Source: Antedon mediterranea (taxonomy: Eukaryota; Echinodermata; Crinoidea; Comatulida; Antedonidae). From it: a stretch of DNA of 64,000 bases. Shown piece by piece: positions 1 to 12,636 of this stretch. Every line of letters starts with the position of its first letter. Position 1 is the first letter of the stretch. The notes below the pieces were generated by a model. That model ran no database searches. It was not told where the DNA came from and saw only the letters and a program-made list of their open reading frames with translations. Made by a program: the position numbers and the translations under genes. The stretch lies in contig NC_092676.1 in the NCBI RefSeq assembly GCF_964355755.1, positions 126,501-190,500 on the forward strand, in the 5' to 3' direction.

Positions 1-1722
1 AGCTGCGACGTTCATGTTCCTCGCGTGGTTGCTGAGCATTTCGATTCGCATGAGTGCTCATGAAAGCGTAATATATCATTTCCTGAGCTCTGATTGATTG
101 CGCAATATTTCGCTTCGCAAAAAGTAGAAACAATTCGAACTATTAAATTTCGCTGAAGCGAAAAATCAAAGGAACTAGAATTCGTCGAAGAAGGCAGTAG
201 GCCTATGACAGACAGAAACGCGAATACGCATGTGCATAGCATGACGCTTTCGATTCGCGCGAACAAATTCGCCTAGTGGAAAATAGGCTTAAGAGCGACA
301 ATTATTATTAACTAGATGCGAAGCGAGCGTACCATCTAGGTCGTGCCCACAGATGGTTCTCGAATACACAGTAATTTCAGCGTAACAAAACTGGCGATTT
401 CAAATGTACGTGCCGCAGGACTATTGTCGTTTACAGAAACGAATAAATAGACACGATGATTTATGTAGTCAACTAAAATTAGCACCCCGGGAATTACTTC
501 CGAAGGAGAAACTTATCACAAAATGAGTCCAAATTTTTGATTTGGACTCATTTAAAGAAACCCAATTTGTGTTTTGTATGGGTTTTTTTTATATTAGGGT
601 TGAGGGATGGGAAAGCGGATAGGTACAAAGAGGAACAATTTTTAAATATATTCTTTATCCACTCAGTAACGAAATATTGTTTTCGTGTTTTATAGGCCTA
701 TAAATAATATACCTCTAAATACAGTAAAACATTTGCGATTTAATACTTTGTTAAAACTGTCACTGTCATAATCGATTGAAATATTAAAGTACATGTCACG
801 ATACACCACTACGACGTTTATTTTATTGGTAATTATTAATTAATACAAACGTTGAGAAGGAACTGTCAGTATAAAGTTTATTTGTATATAATAATGTGTT
901 TATATATCTAACAGTAGATCCTATCCACAATCTCAGTAATAAAGTTTATCTGTATATATTTTTACAGTACGAACATTCACAGTAAGAAATGTTCGATTCA
1001 AATGAGGACTAAAAATAGTTACAGTATTGTCAAAGTATTGCAAGTTTATTCTCAAAGGGCCCATATATTTACCTACCGTATGTGTTAAATCAAGGGCTCA
1101 TAAATTTACCTACTTGTGCTAAACCAAACTCTGGCAGACTGAGAGATTGGGATGTTCCATTCATCGCAAATCAATACATTTGTATAATCATATATTAAAT
1201 CTATCAAAATAGTATTTTTTAAAGAAAATCGGCCTGTCTTTATGTCATTATGATGGTGTACTCTAGCTGTTCAACCGGTTTTCAGCTATAAAAACAATTA
1301 TCGTAGGAGGAGATAGGAAAATGCGAAACCTCCTCGCATTTTTTTGGCGGGTATTTTTCAAGATGGACATCCATTAGACAGTGTATACCACGATCGGAAA
1401 ACACCCCGATTTGGGGCAAATCGTTGAACCTAAATTCGTTTTAATCGTCAATAACTAATTATCTAACTTAATTTAATTAGTAAACAGGGTTACATCAGGT
1501 GGTTAAAATCAGTACCGAAAGTACGAACCAACTTTATATACCATCGAGTAAAAATCCTAGAAGTAAGGCGCGATTTACCGAATTTTGCCCTTACGTAAAT
1601 TTATATATAGATACATAGTATATACATGTGTGTTATCATTAACTTATAGTTTTGTACCATGATTAAGACAGGTTTATTATAATCAGTTTCTTGCTTCGTT
1701 GATAGATTGTAAAATTGATGAA
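1..1722. other. AT-rich non-coding DNA left of the first gene
   Basis: I see no exon that I can support here. The first ~300 bases are unusually rich in TTCGC/GCGAA words and may be the cut end of a repeat. The rest is AT-rich with scattered stops in all frames. The right part would be the 3' UTR and downstream flank of the minus-strand gene whose stop lies at 1723-1725. Confidence 0.5.
521..553. repeat. Perfect 13-bp inverted repeat (hairpin)
   Basis: Arms AAATGAGTCCAAA and its complement are separated by seven bases (TTTTTGA). The repeat is isolated in non-coding DNA and no function can be assigned. Confidence 0.7.
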
Positions 1723-3518
1723 TCAATTTGTAATACCTACATTATTAGAATTGCCTATTACTGCCCGTTGGTCCCTTCTCTGCTGGCGTCTGCGTCGTAA
1801 ACACCATAGTAACAAGAGGACTATGATCATACATAATATCGCAATGGTTATCATAACCACAGCTAATATCTCGGTCAAAGTTGGTGCTGTGTGTAAGAGT
1901 AAATCTAGGAGTTATAACTTTAGTAGGGAATGTATTTCGTTCAAAGTTGGTGCTGTGTGTACGAATAAATCTAGGAGTTAAAACTTGAGTAGGGTAAAGT
2001 ATTTTTGTCAAAGTTGGTGCTGTGTGTACGAATAAATCTAGGAGTTATAACTGAGTAGGGTAATGTATTTCGGTCAAAGTTAATGCTGTGTGTACGAATA
2101 AATCTAGGAGTTATAATTTGAGTAGGGTAATGTATTTCTGTCAAAGTTGGTGCTGTGTGTACGAATAAATCTAGAAGTTATAACTTGAGTGGGGTAATGT
2201 ATCTCTGTCAAAGTTGGTGCTGTATGTACGAATCAATCTAGGAGTTATAATTTAAGTAGGGTAATGTATCTCTGTCAAAATTGATGCTGTGTGTACGAAT
2301 ACATCTAGGAGTTATAATTTGAGTAGGGTAATGTATTTCAGTCAAAGTTGGTGCTGTGTGTACGAATAAATCTAGGAGTTATAACTGAGTAGGGTAATGT
2401 ACGTATTTCGGTCAAAGTTAATGCTGTGTGTACGAATAAATCTAGGAGTTATAATTTGAGTAGGGTAATGTATTTCTGTCAAAGTTGGTGCTGTGTGTAC
2501 GAATAAATCTAGAAGTTATAACTTGAGTGGGGTAATGTATCTCTGTCAAAGTTGGTGCTGTATGTACGAATCAATCTAGGAGTTATAATTTAAGTAGGGT
2601 AATGTATCTCTGTCAAAATTGATGCTGTGTGTACGAATACATCTAGGAGTTATAATTTGAGTAGGGTAATGTATTTCAGTCAAAGTTGGTGCTGTGTGTA
2701 CGAATAAATCTAGGAGTTATAACTGAGTAGGGTAATGTATCTCTGTCAAAGTTGGTGCTGTATGTACAAATCAATCTAGGAGTTATAATTTGAGTAGGGT
2801 AATGTATTTCAGTCAAAGTTGGTGCTGTGTGTACGAATAAATCTAGGAGTTATAACTGAGTAGGGTAATGTATCTCTGTCAAAATTGATGCTGTGTGTAC
2901 GAATACATCTAGGAGTTATAATTTGAGTAGGGTAATGTATTTCAGTCAAAGTTGGTGCTGTGTGTACGAATCAATCTAGGAGTTATAACTTGAGTAGGGT
3001 AATGTATCTCTGTCAAAGTTGGTGCTGTATGTACGAATCAATCTAGGAGTTATAATTTAAGTAGGGTAATGTATCTCTGTCAAAATTGATGCTGTGTGTA
3101 CGAATAAATCTAGGAGTTATAACTTGAGTAGGGTAATGTATTTCGGTCAAAGTTAGTGCTGTGTGTACGAATAAATCTAGGAGTTATAACTTGAGTAGTA
3201 AATGTTTTCAGTTAGGTCTTAGATTGAAATGAAATAATGTCGACAGTTTAACTTACCATTTCCATTCGTTTCTGATGTTGAATTTGATGGTTCATCTAAC
3301 TCTACATGATAAACAATGTATGTTATAAGTAAGATGTACTGTTTATAAGCAATAGTACAAGGCCATTTTTTCAATTATTATACGTATTAGGCCAACTGTA
3401 AAACCGTTACATAGAACATGAAATGTAGTAAATGATACTACTTACCTATTGTATTACCATTTGTCAGGTATACTAAATAAAAGATACTCAGCAGAAATAT
3501 ACACTCTATGCTATACAT
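1723..3518 (-). CDS. Small single-pass membrane protein, unrecognised family (3 coding exons)
   Basis: Exons on the minus strand are 3518-3446, 3301-3257 and 1886-1723; the stop is TGA at 1725-1723. Both junctions are GT-AG, and phase 1 is kept at each. The product is about 93 aa. The first exon gives a hydrophobic signal-peptide-like start (MYSIECIFLLSIFYLVYL). The second gives a short Asn/Ser/Thr-rich ectodomain with one N-S-T sequon. The third gives a ~20-residue transmembrane helix ending in LLLLWC, a stop-transfer LRRRRQQRR, and a tail ending VGITN. This is the layout of a type I mini-membrane protein with an ectodomain of only ~20 residues. The open frame continues upstream to an ATG at 3665, which would add 49 residues. 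I prefer 3518 because it makes a signal peptide. An acceptor-like TTAG lies just upstream, so a 5' UTR intron is possible. Intron 2 holds the 67-bp array. I do not recognise the family. It is divergently arranged with the MAM gene at 4191. Confidence 0.6.
1873..3205. repeat. 67-bp minisatellite, ~20 copies, spanning a 3' splice site
   Basis: About 20 head-to-tail units of 65-70 bp occur, for example near 1940, 2008, 2074, 2139 and 2206. Variants are shared between groups of units, which suggests larger block duplications (compare 2074-2345 with 2411-2680). On the minus strand each unit carries a pyrimidine-rich stretch, ACACACAG and then CACCAACTTTGAC. These are the acceptor and first bases of the last exon of the small membrane-protein gene (acceptor AG at 1888-1887). 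Confidence 0.92.
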
Positions 3519-4190
3519 ATCATTTCTAAGATAGTTTAATGGTTTACAATGTAAAAATCCCTTCATAATGGCGGAAACTGGAGAAGGAAGTGTACCATAA
3601 TAATATATAAATGTAAGCATGGAATCCGTAGGTGGTTTACTAAACGTAACAAATGTCAACAACAAGTTATTGTTAATCTTAGTTATATTGTACGTTCTTT
3701 AACAGTCGAATGATCTCGAAAGGAGTTTAGTGACGCCTTGTGCATTACGATTTATTATAATTATGAATGCATAGTTCTATAAGATGCTTACTCAACGTCA
3801 AAGCTGGCCAACACTACTCGTGCCGGACCTACTTCCTCATTTCAGTTTTGATTAAAGAATATTTTTTATATACTATAAAGTTTAAAATTTCGTATAGATA
3901 ACAGATAAACAACATTTGGATGTTTCTACTTTACAATTTTATAAATAGGTTAACACCTTCTCAACTATAATGTGTATAGCTTAGTGAAATATTTCTCATT
4001 AAATAAGTAATAGACAGGAACTATCAAGATGGATTTAATTAATTTCAATAATCGTGTGAGATAATGGTGTGAGATAAGGAATAAGTACAAACAACACGTT
4101 ATAAATTGTACCATGTGACAGGTTCTCATATACTAATGCAAGAAAAGTAGCATTCGTATCAAACTCAAGTGTGATGCAGCACCTTGTACA
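3519..4190. promoter_or_regulatory. Divergent intergenic region between the small membrane-protein gene and the MAM/LDLa gene
   Basis: The two genes are transcribed away from each other across about 0.67 kb of AT-rich DNA (0.53 kb if the minus-strand gene starts at 3665). Both promoters should lie here. I see no distinctive element, so the call rests on gene arrangement alone. Confidence 0.35.
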
Positions 4191-7100
4191 ATGTATGTCA
4201 ATTTAAGATTCGCATTGTTAGTTGCTTTAGTTAAATATGGTAGGTACAGCAGGGGTATAAATAAATATTTAAAAGGATCGCATCAGATGAAATCTAAATT
4301 AATCTTATATTTCAATTTAGTATTACAGGGTAGGTCTGTCTATGGAGCAAGAGAACGTATATGCGTAGATGGAACGGTTATTGAATCAAAATACTGGTGC
4401 GACTTTGTTGACGATTGTCCGGATGGAAGTGACGAGATACAGTGTGGTAAGTATACAAATCTTAAAGTAAAATTTGGTCATTATCCTAAAAAATGTTAAT
4501 TTGACTATGAAATGTTAGTTTTTGTAACGAATTATGTTTGCAGCTTCAACGTGTAATTTTGAGAATGGTATTTGCAACGGCTGGACACAGGACGACGATG
4601 ATGATTATGATTGGTTAATGTGTAAACGTTCAATGATCAACGATGTATGTTCTGGATGTAATCAAAATAGAACATCGCAGGATTGTCCTGGACCCAATAA
4701 GGACCATACACATAACTCACTTTACGGTAACAAGATTATGATAATGTCATCAACTATGTTACAAATTCTTTTAATTTTAATTTGTTGTTGTTGTTCTAAT
4801 GTGTAGTAAGTCACTAATTAATTAAAATGTTGTTGATCATTTCAGGTAGTTATATGTATGTTAATGGCAGATCAACACCAGCACGGTTGTCGTCAAAAGC
4901 TAATTTTGTCAGTCCCATGTTTTCAAATCCTAGCCCTGGTTGCACATTTAGTTTATGGCTAAATATGTACGGAGCTGAGATTGGTAACATTGAAATAAAG
5001 ATTCGAAACATGTTATCATATAAAGACGCCTTCCTTACTAGAGCATCCGATAAGACAGTCGATACATATAAATGGATTTACGTCAAAACAAATATACCAA
5101 ATTGTGTTTCTAAATTCAAGGTACGATTTTGCTCGATCAATATAGGTTTTCCTATACTGTTTTTAATATCTTACGTTAATATAATCCATGATTTTAAATG
5201 CTGATCACCATTATTATTATTATTATTTGTATAATTATTTAATAAAGATAGTAATCGAAGCAGACGACCGCTCGAAACGGATTTCATTTGGGGGATTTGC
5301 TATTGATGATTTGAGATTTGACGATTGTGGAAATAAAAGGCACGACAAGTGCCTGCCAGATCAAATTAGATGCAAATCGGGACAATGTTATCACAGAGTA
5401 TCTCATTGTGACTACTCTAACGATTGCTGTGATGGAACTGATGAACAAGAATGTGGTCAGTAGCAAAAGGCATACACATATTAATATCAAGACATTTGAA
5501 TAAATGTCTCTTTAGCTATAGTACTTCAAATATCATAGTCATTAATTGTTTGCTCTGGTATCATAAATGAATTAAATCGATGTTATATTTTTCATCTTAG
5601 GTAATCACACAATGTGTGATTTTAAGCATATGTGCGTGTGGAAGCAGCTAACTAATGATAATGTTAACTGGAATCGTTAGTATACAAAACTACCTTTGTT
5701 TTTCATTTCATTGATTATCGTTCATAGCACTTTCTTTGGCTTCTATTTTGTACTTTCGTTATAATTAACATTCATTAATCATTCACACTATAATTACATA
5801 GGTACCTATAACTTGAACGAACGGGTTAGGTATGTTTTAATGTTGGCTGAAAGCGGTACAGTTGGAGAGGTTGCTAGGCTGCAAAGTTTAACAATAATGG
5901 CGATGAATGCAACATGTTACGTACGTATAGTCTTTAGTTGGCTGTTGACATGTATTTGGAACAAATATGTTTTAAAGTAGTACCATTGCGATAAAGGATA
6001 TTTTATATAAAGCTTACGATTTACATTTCATTGTTTTTGTAAAGCAGATGCGTTTTTCTTATTACTTAAATAACATGGAGGCTGGTGCTTTAAGTATATA
6101 CATGCAATTTTCCACCAAAGGCAAATTAAACCTGTTGTGGTCAAAACAAGGGAATCAGAAAAAATGGTTTCAAGATGTCATAGCTTTGCGTAGCAAGTAT
6201 CCCTTTAAGGTAATAGCTTTGAGTAGCAAGTATCCCTTTAAGGTAATAGCTTTGAGTAGCAAGTATCCCTTTAAGGTAATAGCTTTGAGTAGCAAGTATC
6301 CCTTTAAGGTAAGGCCGAAACACCTTTTAGAATCCTTTTGTTTAAATAATAATTAAACAGTTAGTTACTTAAAACAGTTATGTCTTAGCCCTTGTTTTCC
6401 CCATCCCCCACCCAAGGACAGAACAATTATTCTTGACCCTGATAGATCTAAATATAATTTTGAATAAGATAAAATATCCTTACCTTTCTATTCTGTTGTA
6501 ACGAATGATCTCCGAATATTAACTAGCTTGTTATTGAGGGTGTTAAAGAGAAAGATTGTACACCATATGTTTCAAAAGTATCATTTACACCAGAATGTAA
6601 GTTTTCTCACATCGATCTGCCATCTTTAAGTTTTTTTTAATTCATTTAGATTATAATATAAACTGTAATAAATGCATGAAAGCTTTACATTTAAGTTTAT
6701 CCATGATAATGTTTAATTCTACCCATTCAATATTTGTTTAGTTACGAAAATGAAAGGTTGCGATTTTGAAAAAGGTTTATGTGACTGGGTAACGAAAACG
6801 AACACAGATTCCTACAATTTTACACGAGTTAAAGCGTCAGAACTAAAAGCAGCAACTGTATTTGAAACTCGCCCCTCTATTGACCACACATTTGCATCAT
6901 CCAATGGTTTGTGCTTAAATTACTTTTTCATTTGCCGCTTTTAACAACATTTACCAAATAGTATGAGTAACGAGAGTCAAATTGATTTGTTTCCATTAAA
7001 TGTTTCTGCTCTAAAACAATGTGTATGTAAAAACCATTACATAATTGTTCTATAATGACGAGGAGTAATTAATTAAAAACAGGTACAGCATACCTTTTGT

Positions 7101-10100
7101 GCATCTCAGCAACTAACTGTGTACCATGTTCTTATACGAACAGGTCACTACTTGCACGTGGCTGACGGAGTGTGTTTGAATGGTGATGGAATTGCCGAGT
7201 TGTATACGTGGGTTTCAAGTGACAATTACGATTGTCGTTTACATTTTTGGTACGACATATTCATACCTGGAACTAGTTCCTTGCATGTAACAATTGAATA
7301 CTACAATGTTGTAAGAAAAGAAGTTTGGAAGGAAATGGCTGACGTGAATAGAATGTGGACAGAGGCTAGTGTACTGATAGGAAAAGGACACAACATGGCA
7401 GTACGTTACACACATCATTTTGTAAACTGTTTATTTTTCTTTTCTTATTACTTTGTACTATTAATTACGGTTAGTCGTATTCGATATCTAATTTAAATTA
7501 AACTACTCTATACTTAAATGTAATGTTGGTTTACTCCTAGATTATAATTCAAGCTAAACAAGTTACAGAAATAACCGGAGGCATAAGCATCGATGACGTC
7601 AGTCTTATAAATTGTGAAAGGACGGGTAGGTATTTAATTGTCTCACAGAGAAATCCTCTTATCATTTTTATAATACATTTTTCTGTATTTTTTTTATAAA
7701 CTGATGAAACTCGGTGATTAGCTTTCCATGCAAAGAGTTAATATATACTGTAGTTTGTTATCTTTATCTCCTTTTTTTCATTTATTACCTTTACAATTCT
7801 AGGCCTCAATGTTCTTTTCTTTTATTTTGATAGATACGATAATTGATGTATGCATGGATGGTAAAATGACATGTCTTAACGGAAATTGTATTGATTTGGA
7901 AAACGCATGTAATTACGAAAACGATTGTGGGGACTTTTCTGATGAAAAATACTGCGGTAAGTCACGGCAATGATGATATTGTCTCATGAGTTATGTCACT
8001 GCAAACTATCAGTATGTTGGTCGCAGTGTTGATTGATTATAGATACAAAGTAGAAAACATCAGTGACAACAACCAATTATACTATACTCTTTAAACATTG
8101 TAGTGAACATATTATTATTGTACATCATTATACAGAAGGTTATCCTGCATCATGTGACTTTGAATATGACTTTTGTGATTGGAAACAAGATTCTAACGAT
8201 GATCTAGATTGGTTAATAAAGTCTTCTAAGAGTCCATATATAGGAGTGGGTCCAATTAGTGATCATACATTTAAATATGATTACGGTATGAATTCAATTA
8301 TTTCTATTTTCAATTTTAGTTCGGTTTTTCACTAATATTACGTCATCTTCATTTTATGATCATGCCAACCTATGTAAATCAAATAATAATAATTTGAATT
8401 TAGGTAAATACATATACGTGCCGTCTACTTCTGAATTGAGTGCTGGCAATGGTAAAGTCGCTCGACTTGTTAGCCCAATGATAAAGATGACAAGTCACCA
8501 TTGTAAGGTATATATTATTTATTTATGTTACTACTAGGCCTATAGACGACTGTATTATATTAGGTACATATTACAACAAATTATAACAAGATTCTTTCTT
8601 TTTTTTAGCTTCGTTTGTGGTATTTCATCGATGGCTTCAAAACAAGTCCTCTAATTATTTATCAACTGACGAGGAATCAATATGACGAAAATGATTTGAA
8701 GAAGGTTGGCGAAATCAGTTATCCTACGTTGAATTACTGGAAGTTATGGAGCGTGTTACTCAACCAACTTCAAACAAACTTCCAGGTTCAGTATCTTAAA
8801 ACTCTTTTATGTTACATTGTTCATACCAAATGCACGATTTGGTTTATATACTTGATCTGTTTTTGGTGTTATAGGCTTTGCCCAAATTATTCGTGTTTTA
8901 ATGAATATTTTTATGAGCTATATGTACATTTAATTCTTCTAGATTGTTATAGAGAGTACCATCAAAGGAGGCACAGACGCGCAATTTATTGCTATCGATG
9001 ACGTCTCGCTATCAGACTCATGTATAACAGAAAGTAGTATACCAGCTGACGACGAAATAATACGTTTTAATTTGTGCGAAGACGGCCGAAGATTCCAATG
9101 TGGAATTTCAAATCAATGCTTTGAAGAAGTTCAGAGATGCAATTTTGTAAATGATTGTGAAGATGGCTCTGACGAAAATGAATGCGGTATGTTTTCAAAT
9201 GGGAATAAAAATGAAATATAAATTAATTTTTGATTATTTAAATGCTCTACCATTTTACACGATTCAGGCGCAACATGTGGGTTTGATACCGGTTGGTGTG
9301 GATGGAAAGTTACTAAGAAGGAAGGCTTTAACTGGATGCGATCAAATGGAAAAACGTCTTCACCTAAAGACACTAGACCACGTGTTGATCACACTAACGG
9401 TGGTACATTTAACGGTTTGTACTTTATCATATTATTTTTCATATATCACATGATATGTTTCAGTTGTAATAATCTAAACTGAATTGAACTTGTCATTTTA
9501 GGTTATTATGTATACTTGCAAACCAGTGATCGGAATGGATCCGTCAGTGTGTTATATCCAGCAAACGTGTTTCTATATTATAGTCCAACCTTTCAGCATT
9601 GTAGTGCTGCTTGTACATTTAGTATGTGGTACCATATGAACGGATATGGTACTGGCACACTCTCGGTGTATATACGAACATATGTGCCAAATAAGGTAGG
9701 AACATACTTTCACAAACAGTCGTGGTGGTTAAAGCATCAACTTATATCAGTCAACTTGTCATTGGTAACTGGTTTGGTATCATTGGTGTTATTTTGTAGG
9801 CCTATTTGTTTTTGTGGAGGTGGTAGTAACAATACATTTGGATCATTATTTTTCAGAACATATGCCTTTGGTCAATAGATCAAAATAAAGAAGATAAATG
9901 GATGTCAACAAATGATATTATAATCGGACATCAAGAACAATTTACACTGTTCATTGAATACACATTAAACACGGCAATAATTGGACATGTCGCAATAGAT
10001 GATATTCGTCTTAATCAGTGTGGGAAAGGTAGTGATTAATTAAAATCAATGGCATTTGGATGTTTTATATGTTTAACCATTGGTTGTGTTGATGTTTAAT

Positions 10101-12331
10101 TAACTTAATTAGTTGTTCTGGTGATATTTTAGGCTGGTATATAGTGGTTATATTTCATAAATTGTATTTATAGAAATGTTTCAGGGAAATTGTTCTGCAG
10201 ACGCAATCAAATGTAGTGACGGTAGTTGTGTAGAAAATGCGCACGTGTGTGATTTAAAAGCAGACTGTAAATGTGGACTAGATGAAATTTACTGTAGTAA
10301 GTATTCATTCTCGAAATAGTTTGCAAGCTACGTCGGTTCTTCAATTGATTCTACTGAAAAGTGACTTTTTACGGTCCACAGATTCAACTAATGGTGGATG
10401 TACATTCAACGGGGTTTTAGATGACTGTGGATGGAAGCAAGTTATTGATGAAGACCATGTATTATCTTGGAATCAACATGAAGGAACAGACAGAAATATC
10501 AATTCAAAAGGCAAGGATAATGTAGGATCAGTTATTTTGATGCAATGTGCTTAAATGTAAAATGATTTTGTTTAAACATGGTTATAGTGATATCGTAGAG
10601 TTTTGTGGTGTTTTTAACTTGTAGACAACTGTCATTTCATATTTTACTTAGGTGATGTCTTGTTGGTGAAACCATCCAAAGACCAAAGGGGGGGGAAAGG
10701 TCAAGTTACAACTAGTGAATTTATTACAACTTCAGATGTTTGTTTTTTACGATTTTGGTATCGAATTTTCGGTGATGGCACCGAATATTTACGGGTAATT
10801 TTCGTTTATAAAAATAATAATAATTTAATAAGTTGCGTTCTAACTTTATTATTACGTGCTCTAATCGGATCTCTCTTTGAATAACGAAAAAATGGCACTA
10901 CAATTGTAGGGAGTTTTTTGTGAAAGTTGTAAAAAACATTATTTTTAATTCTTCTATTAAAGGTTTATACTCGATCGTTAACACCCGATAGGAGTTTGCT
11001 ATTAATGTATCATCAATCAAGTCAAACTGTTGGTTGGAAATACGTAGCCATGCCGGTTTATTATATTCATAATTATACTGTTGTATTCGAGGGTACAGTT
11101 TCATCAAATCATTCGTCTTATGTTGCTATTGATGACGTCACATTCTCAAAAGATTGCGTTTATGGTATTACCATGTTTACTTACCTTTTTCCTATTAGTC
11201 TTGTTAGTATGTATCCAGTTAGTAACAACATCCAATATTCCTTTAAGCATAAATGTGTTTTTCGTCCAGACCATTTTCTATCATGTTCCTATCATGAAGA
11301 GAATAAATCTTTTTTTTAAAATTTATAATGCAATATATTGCGCTCATGTGTAACAAATAATAACTAGGCCTATTAATATAAAGTAACAAATAACTAGGTC
11401 TACCTGGAATCGATATCATAATTGCGTCTAGGTCTGGATTATTCCATGCTCTTTACTCATATTACGTTTCCTAAGATCTATCTTATTTTTACAATGTAAA
11501 ATCATATAATAAATATATGTGTGTCCTATTAATTACAATACAGCTCCGGGAATATATTCAAACCCACTTGCTACAGACTGTCCAATGCCGTACGACGGTA
11601 AGAAACTATGCATTTAATTCACTACAGAATTATTTTTAATAATCATCACACAAAAACATACAAAAAACAAAACAAAAAATTTTCATTTTTCATTCAATAA
11701 TTCTATATTTAGGAAACTACTTTGGTGTTTTTGTGGTAATCACCATTTGCATTGTTACCGTTGTTTTGGTCTCGACGTGTTATCTTGTTAGGTCAAGAAA
11801 ACAGAAATTATTGACTTGGTAAATATTCTGTACTTTTACATTTTACTCGGTCTTCATAATGGCAACCTACCCGAAAAAGTAACAGTTACTACGTTTGTTT
11901 ATTACGTTAGGCTAATTATGCGCGTTGGCACTATTTTAGTGGAAGGGGACTTCTAAATTACCTCCCTTTTTAACTTTTGAAACACAGTCTGTCGAAGATG
12001 GCTTTTTTCAATATTAATTCAAATAGTAACCGTTTAATTGTTTTTATCATTTCTTAATTACAATAGTATACGTCAGAATGAAAGTGCTGATAGCACTGAA
12101 ACTGGACATTACCTGGCAGCACACTGGGTAAGTATGCATTATTTAGGTTTTAACAAAACACAAGCTTATTTTATTGACGGGAGATCGTGGGTGTTCGTTA
12201 CAACTGTAATTTTACTCTACCTTATAAACTCTCCTTTTGACGGAAAATTATGTATTTACTGTAGGCCTACTGCTTTTACCATATTTGTTTTTTTATAGGT
12301 TTATAATATCAGTGATAAAGGAACACAATGA
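4191..12331 (+). CDS. MAM and LDL-receptor class A domain transmembrane protein (28 exons)
   Basis: Exons: 4191-4239, 4321-4446, 4544-4726, 4846-5120, 5248-5455, 5601-5675, 5802-5920, 6048-6308, 6527-6596, 6742-6906, 7144-7400, 7541-7625, 7834-7956, 8136-8285, 8404-8507, 8609-8785, 8943-9186, 9268-9414, 9502-9695, 9857-10028, 10174-10296, 10382-10510, 10652-10794, 10963-11164, 11544-11597, 11713-11818, 12067-12127, 12299-12331. They join in frame to 1344 aa. Order: signal peptide, LDLa1, MAM1, LDLa2, MAM2, MAM3, LDLa3, MAM4, LDLa4, MAM5, LDLa5, MAM6, a transmembrane helix (exon 11713-11818) with RSRKQK stop-transfer, and a ~30-residue tail. Visible hallmarks are CDFE...C.W, GARL-like motifs, IAIDDI/VAIDDV ends, and D-C-x-D-x-S-D-E calcium motifs. 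Module borders are all phase 1. Oddities: LDLa1 lacks two cysteines, exon 6048 has repeated donors, and intron 10511-10651 is GC-AG. It is probably a cell-surface adhesion or scavenger-like receptor; the ligand is unknown. The ORF also runs unspliced through 4240-4320, so exon 1 is less certain than the rest. Confidence 0.85.
6177..6308 (+). repeat. 33-bp x 4 in-frame repeat carrying the exon end and its splice donor
   Basis: Four 33-bp units (starting 6177, 6210, 6243, 6276) repeat the end of exon 6048. Each ends in CCCTTTAAG followed by GT. Candidate donors are at 6210, 6243, 6276 (GTAATA) and 6309 (GTAAGG, the strongest). The unit is 11 codons with no stop, encoding VIALSSKYPFK. Use of any donor therefore keeps the frame and adds 0-3 copies near the end of MAM2. 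Confidence 0.9.
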
Positions 12332-12595
12332 TCTAAATCTAAAAGAGTAACGGCGACACACGAGCAATACGATTGCTGTCATAGCATAATTGCCTGTTAT
12401 AACACACGATTGTAGTCTTGCAATTATGTAATAATTACGTTCTCTATCCTATAGTATTTAAATTTATACCGTTTGTTCCTTTAACGGTACCAGTAGACAT
12501 ATCTAAACAATAGTAGAATTACAAACAATCCTGCCTATTCTTGTTAAAACATTGAAGTTGCTGGCATTTAGCGATTAATGAATGTATAATTTATT

Positions 12596-12601
12596 AATAA
12601 A
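12596..12601 (+). promoter_or_regulatory. Candidate poly(A) signal of the MAM/LDLa gene
   Basis: AATAAA lies 265 bases after the stop codon and only 36 bases before the next gene's first ATG, so the two genes are tightly packed. No other evidence supports it. Confidence 0.35.
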
Positions 12602-12636
12602 GGTCAACCTATCAATATAATGAAATACATATAATT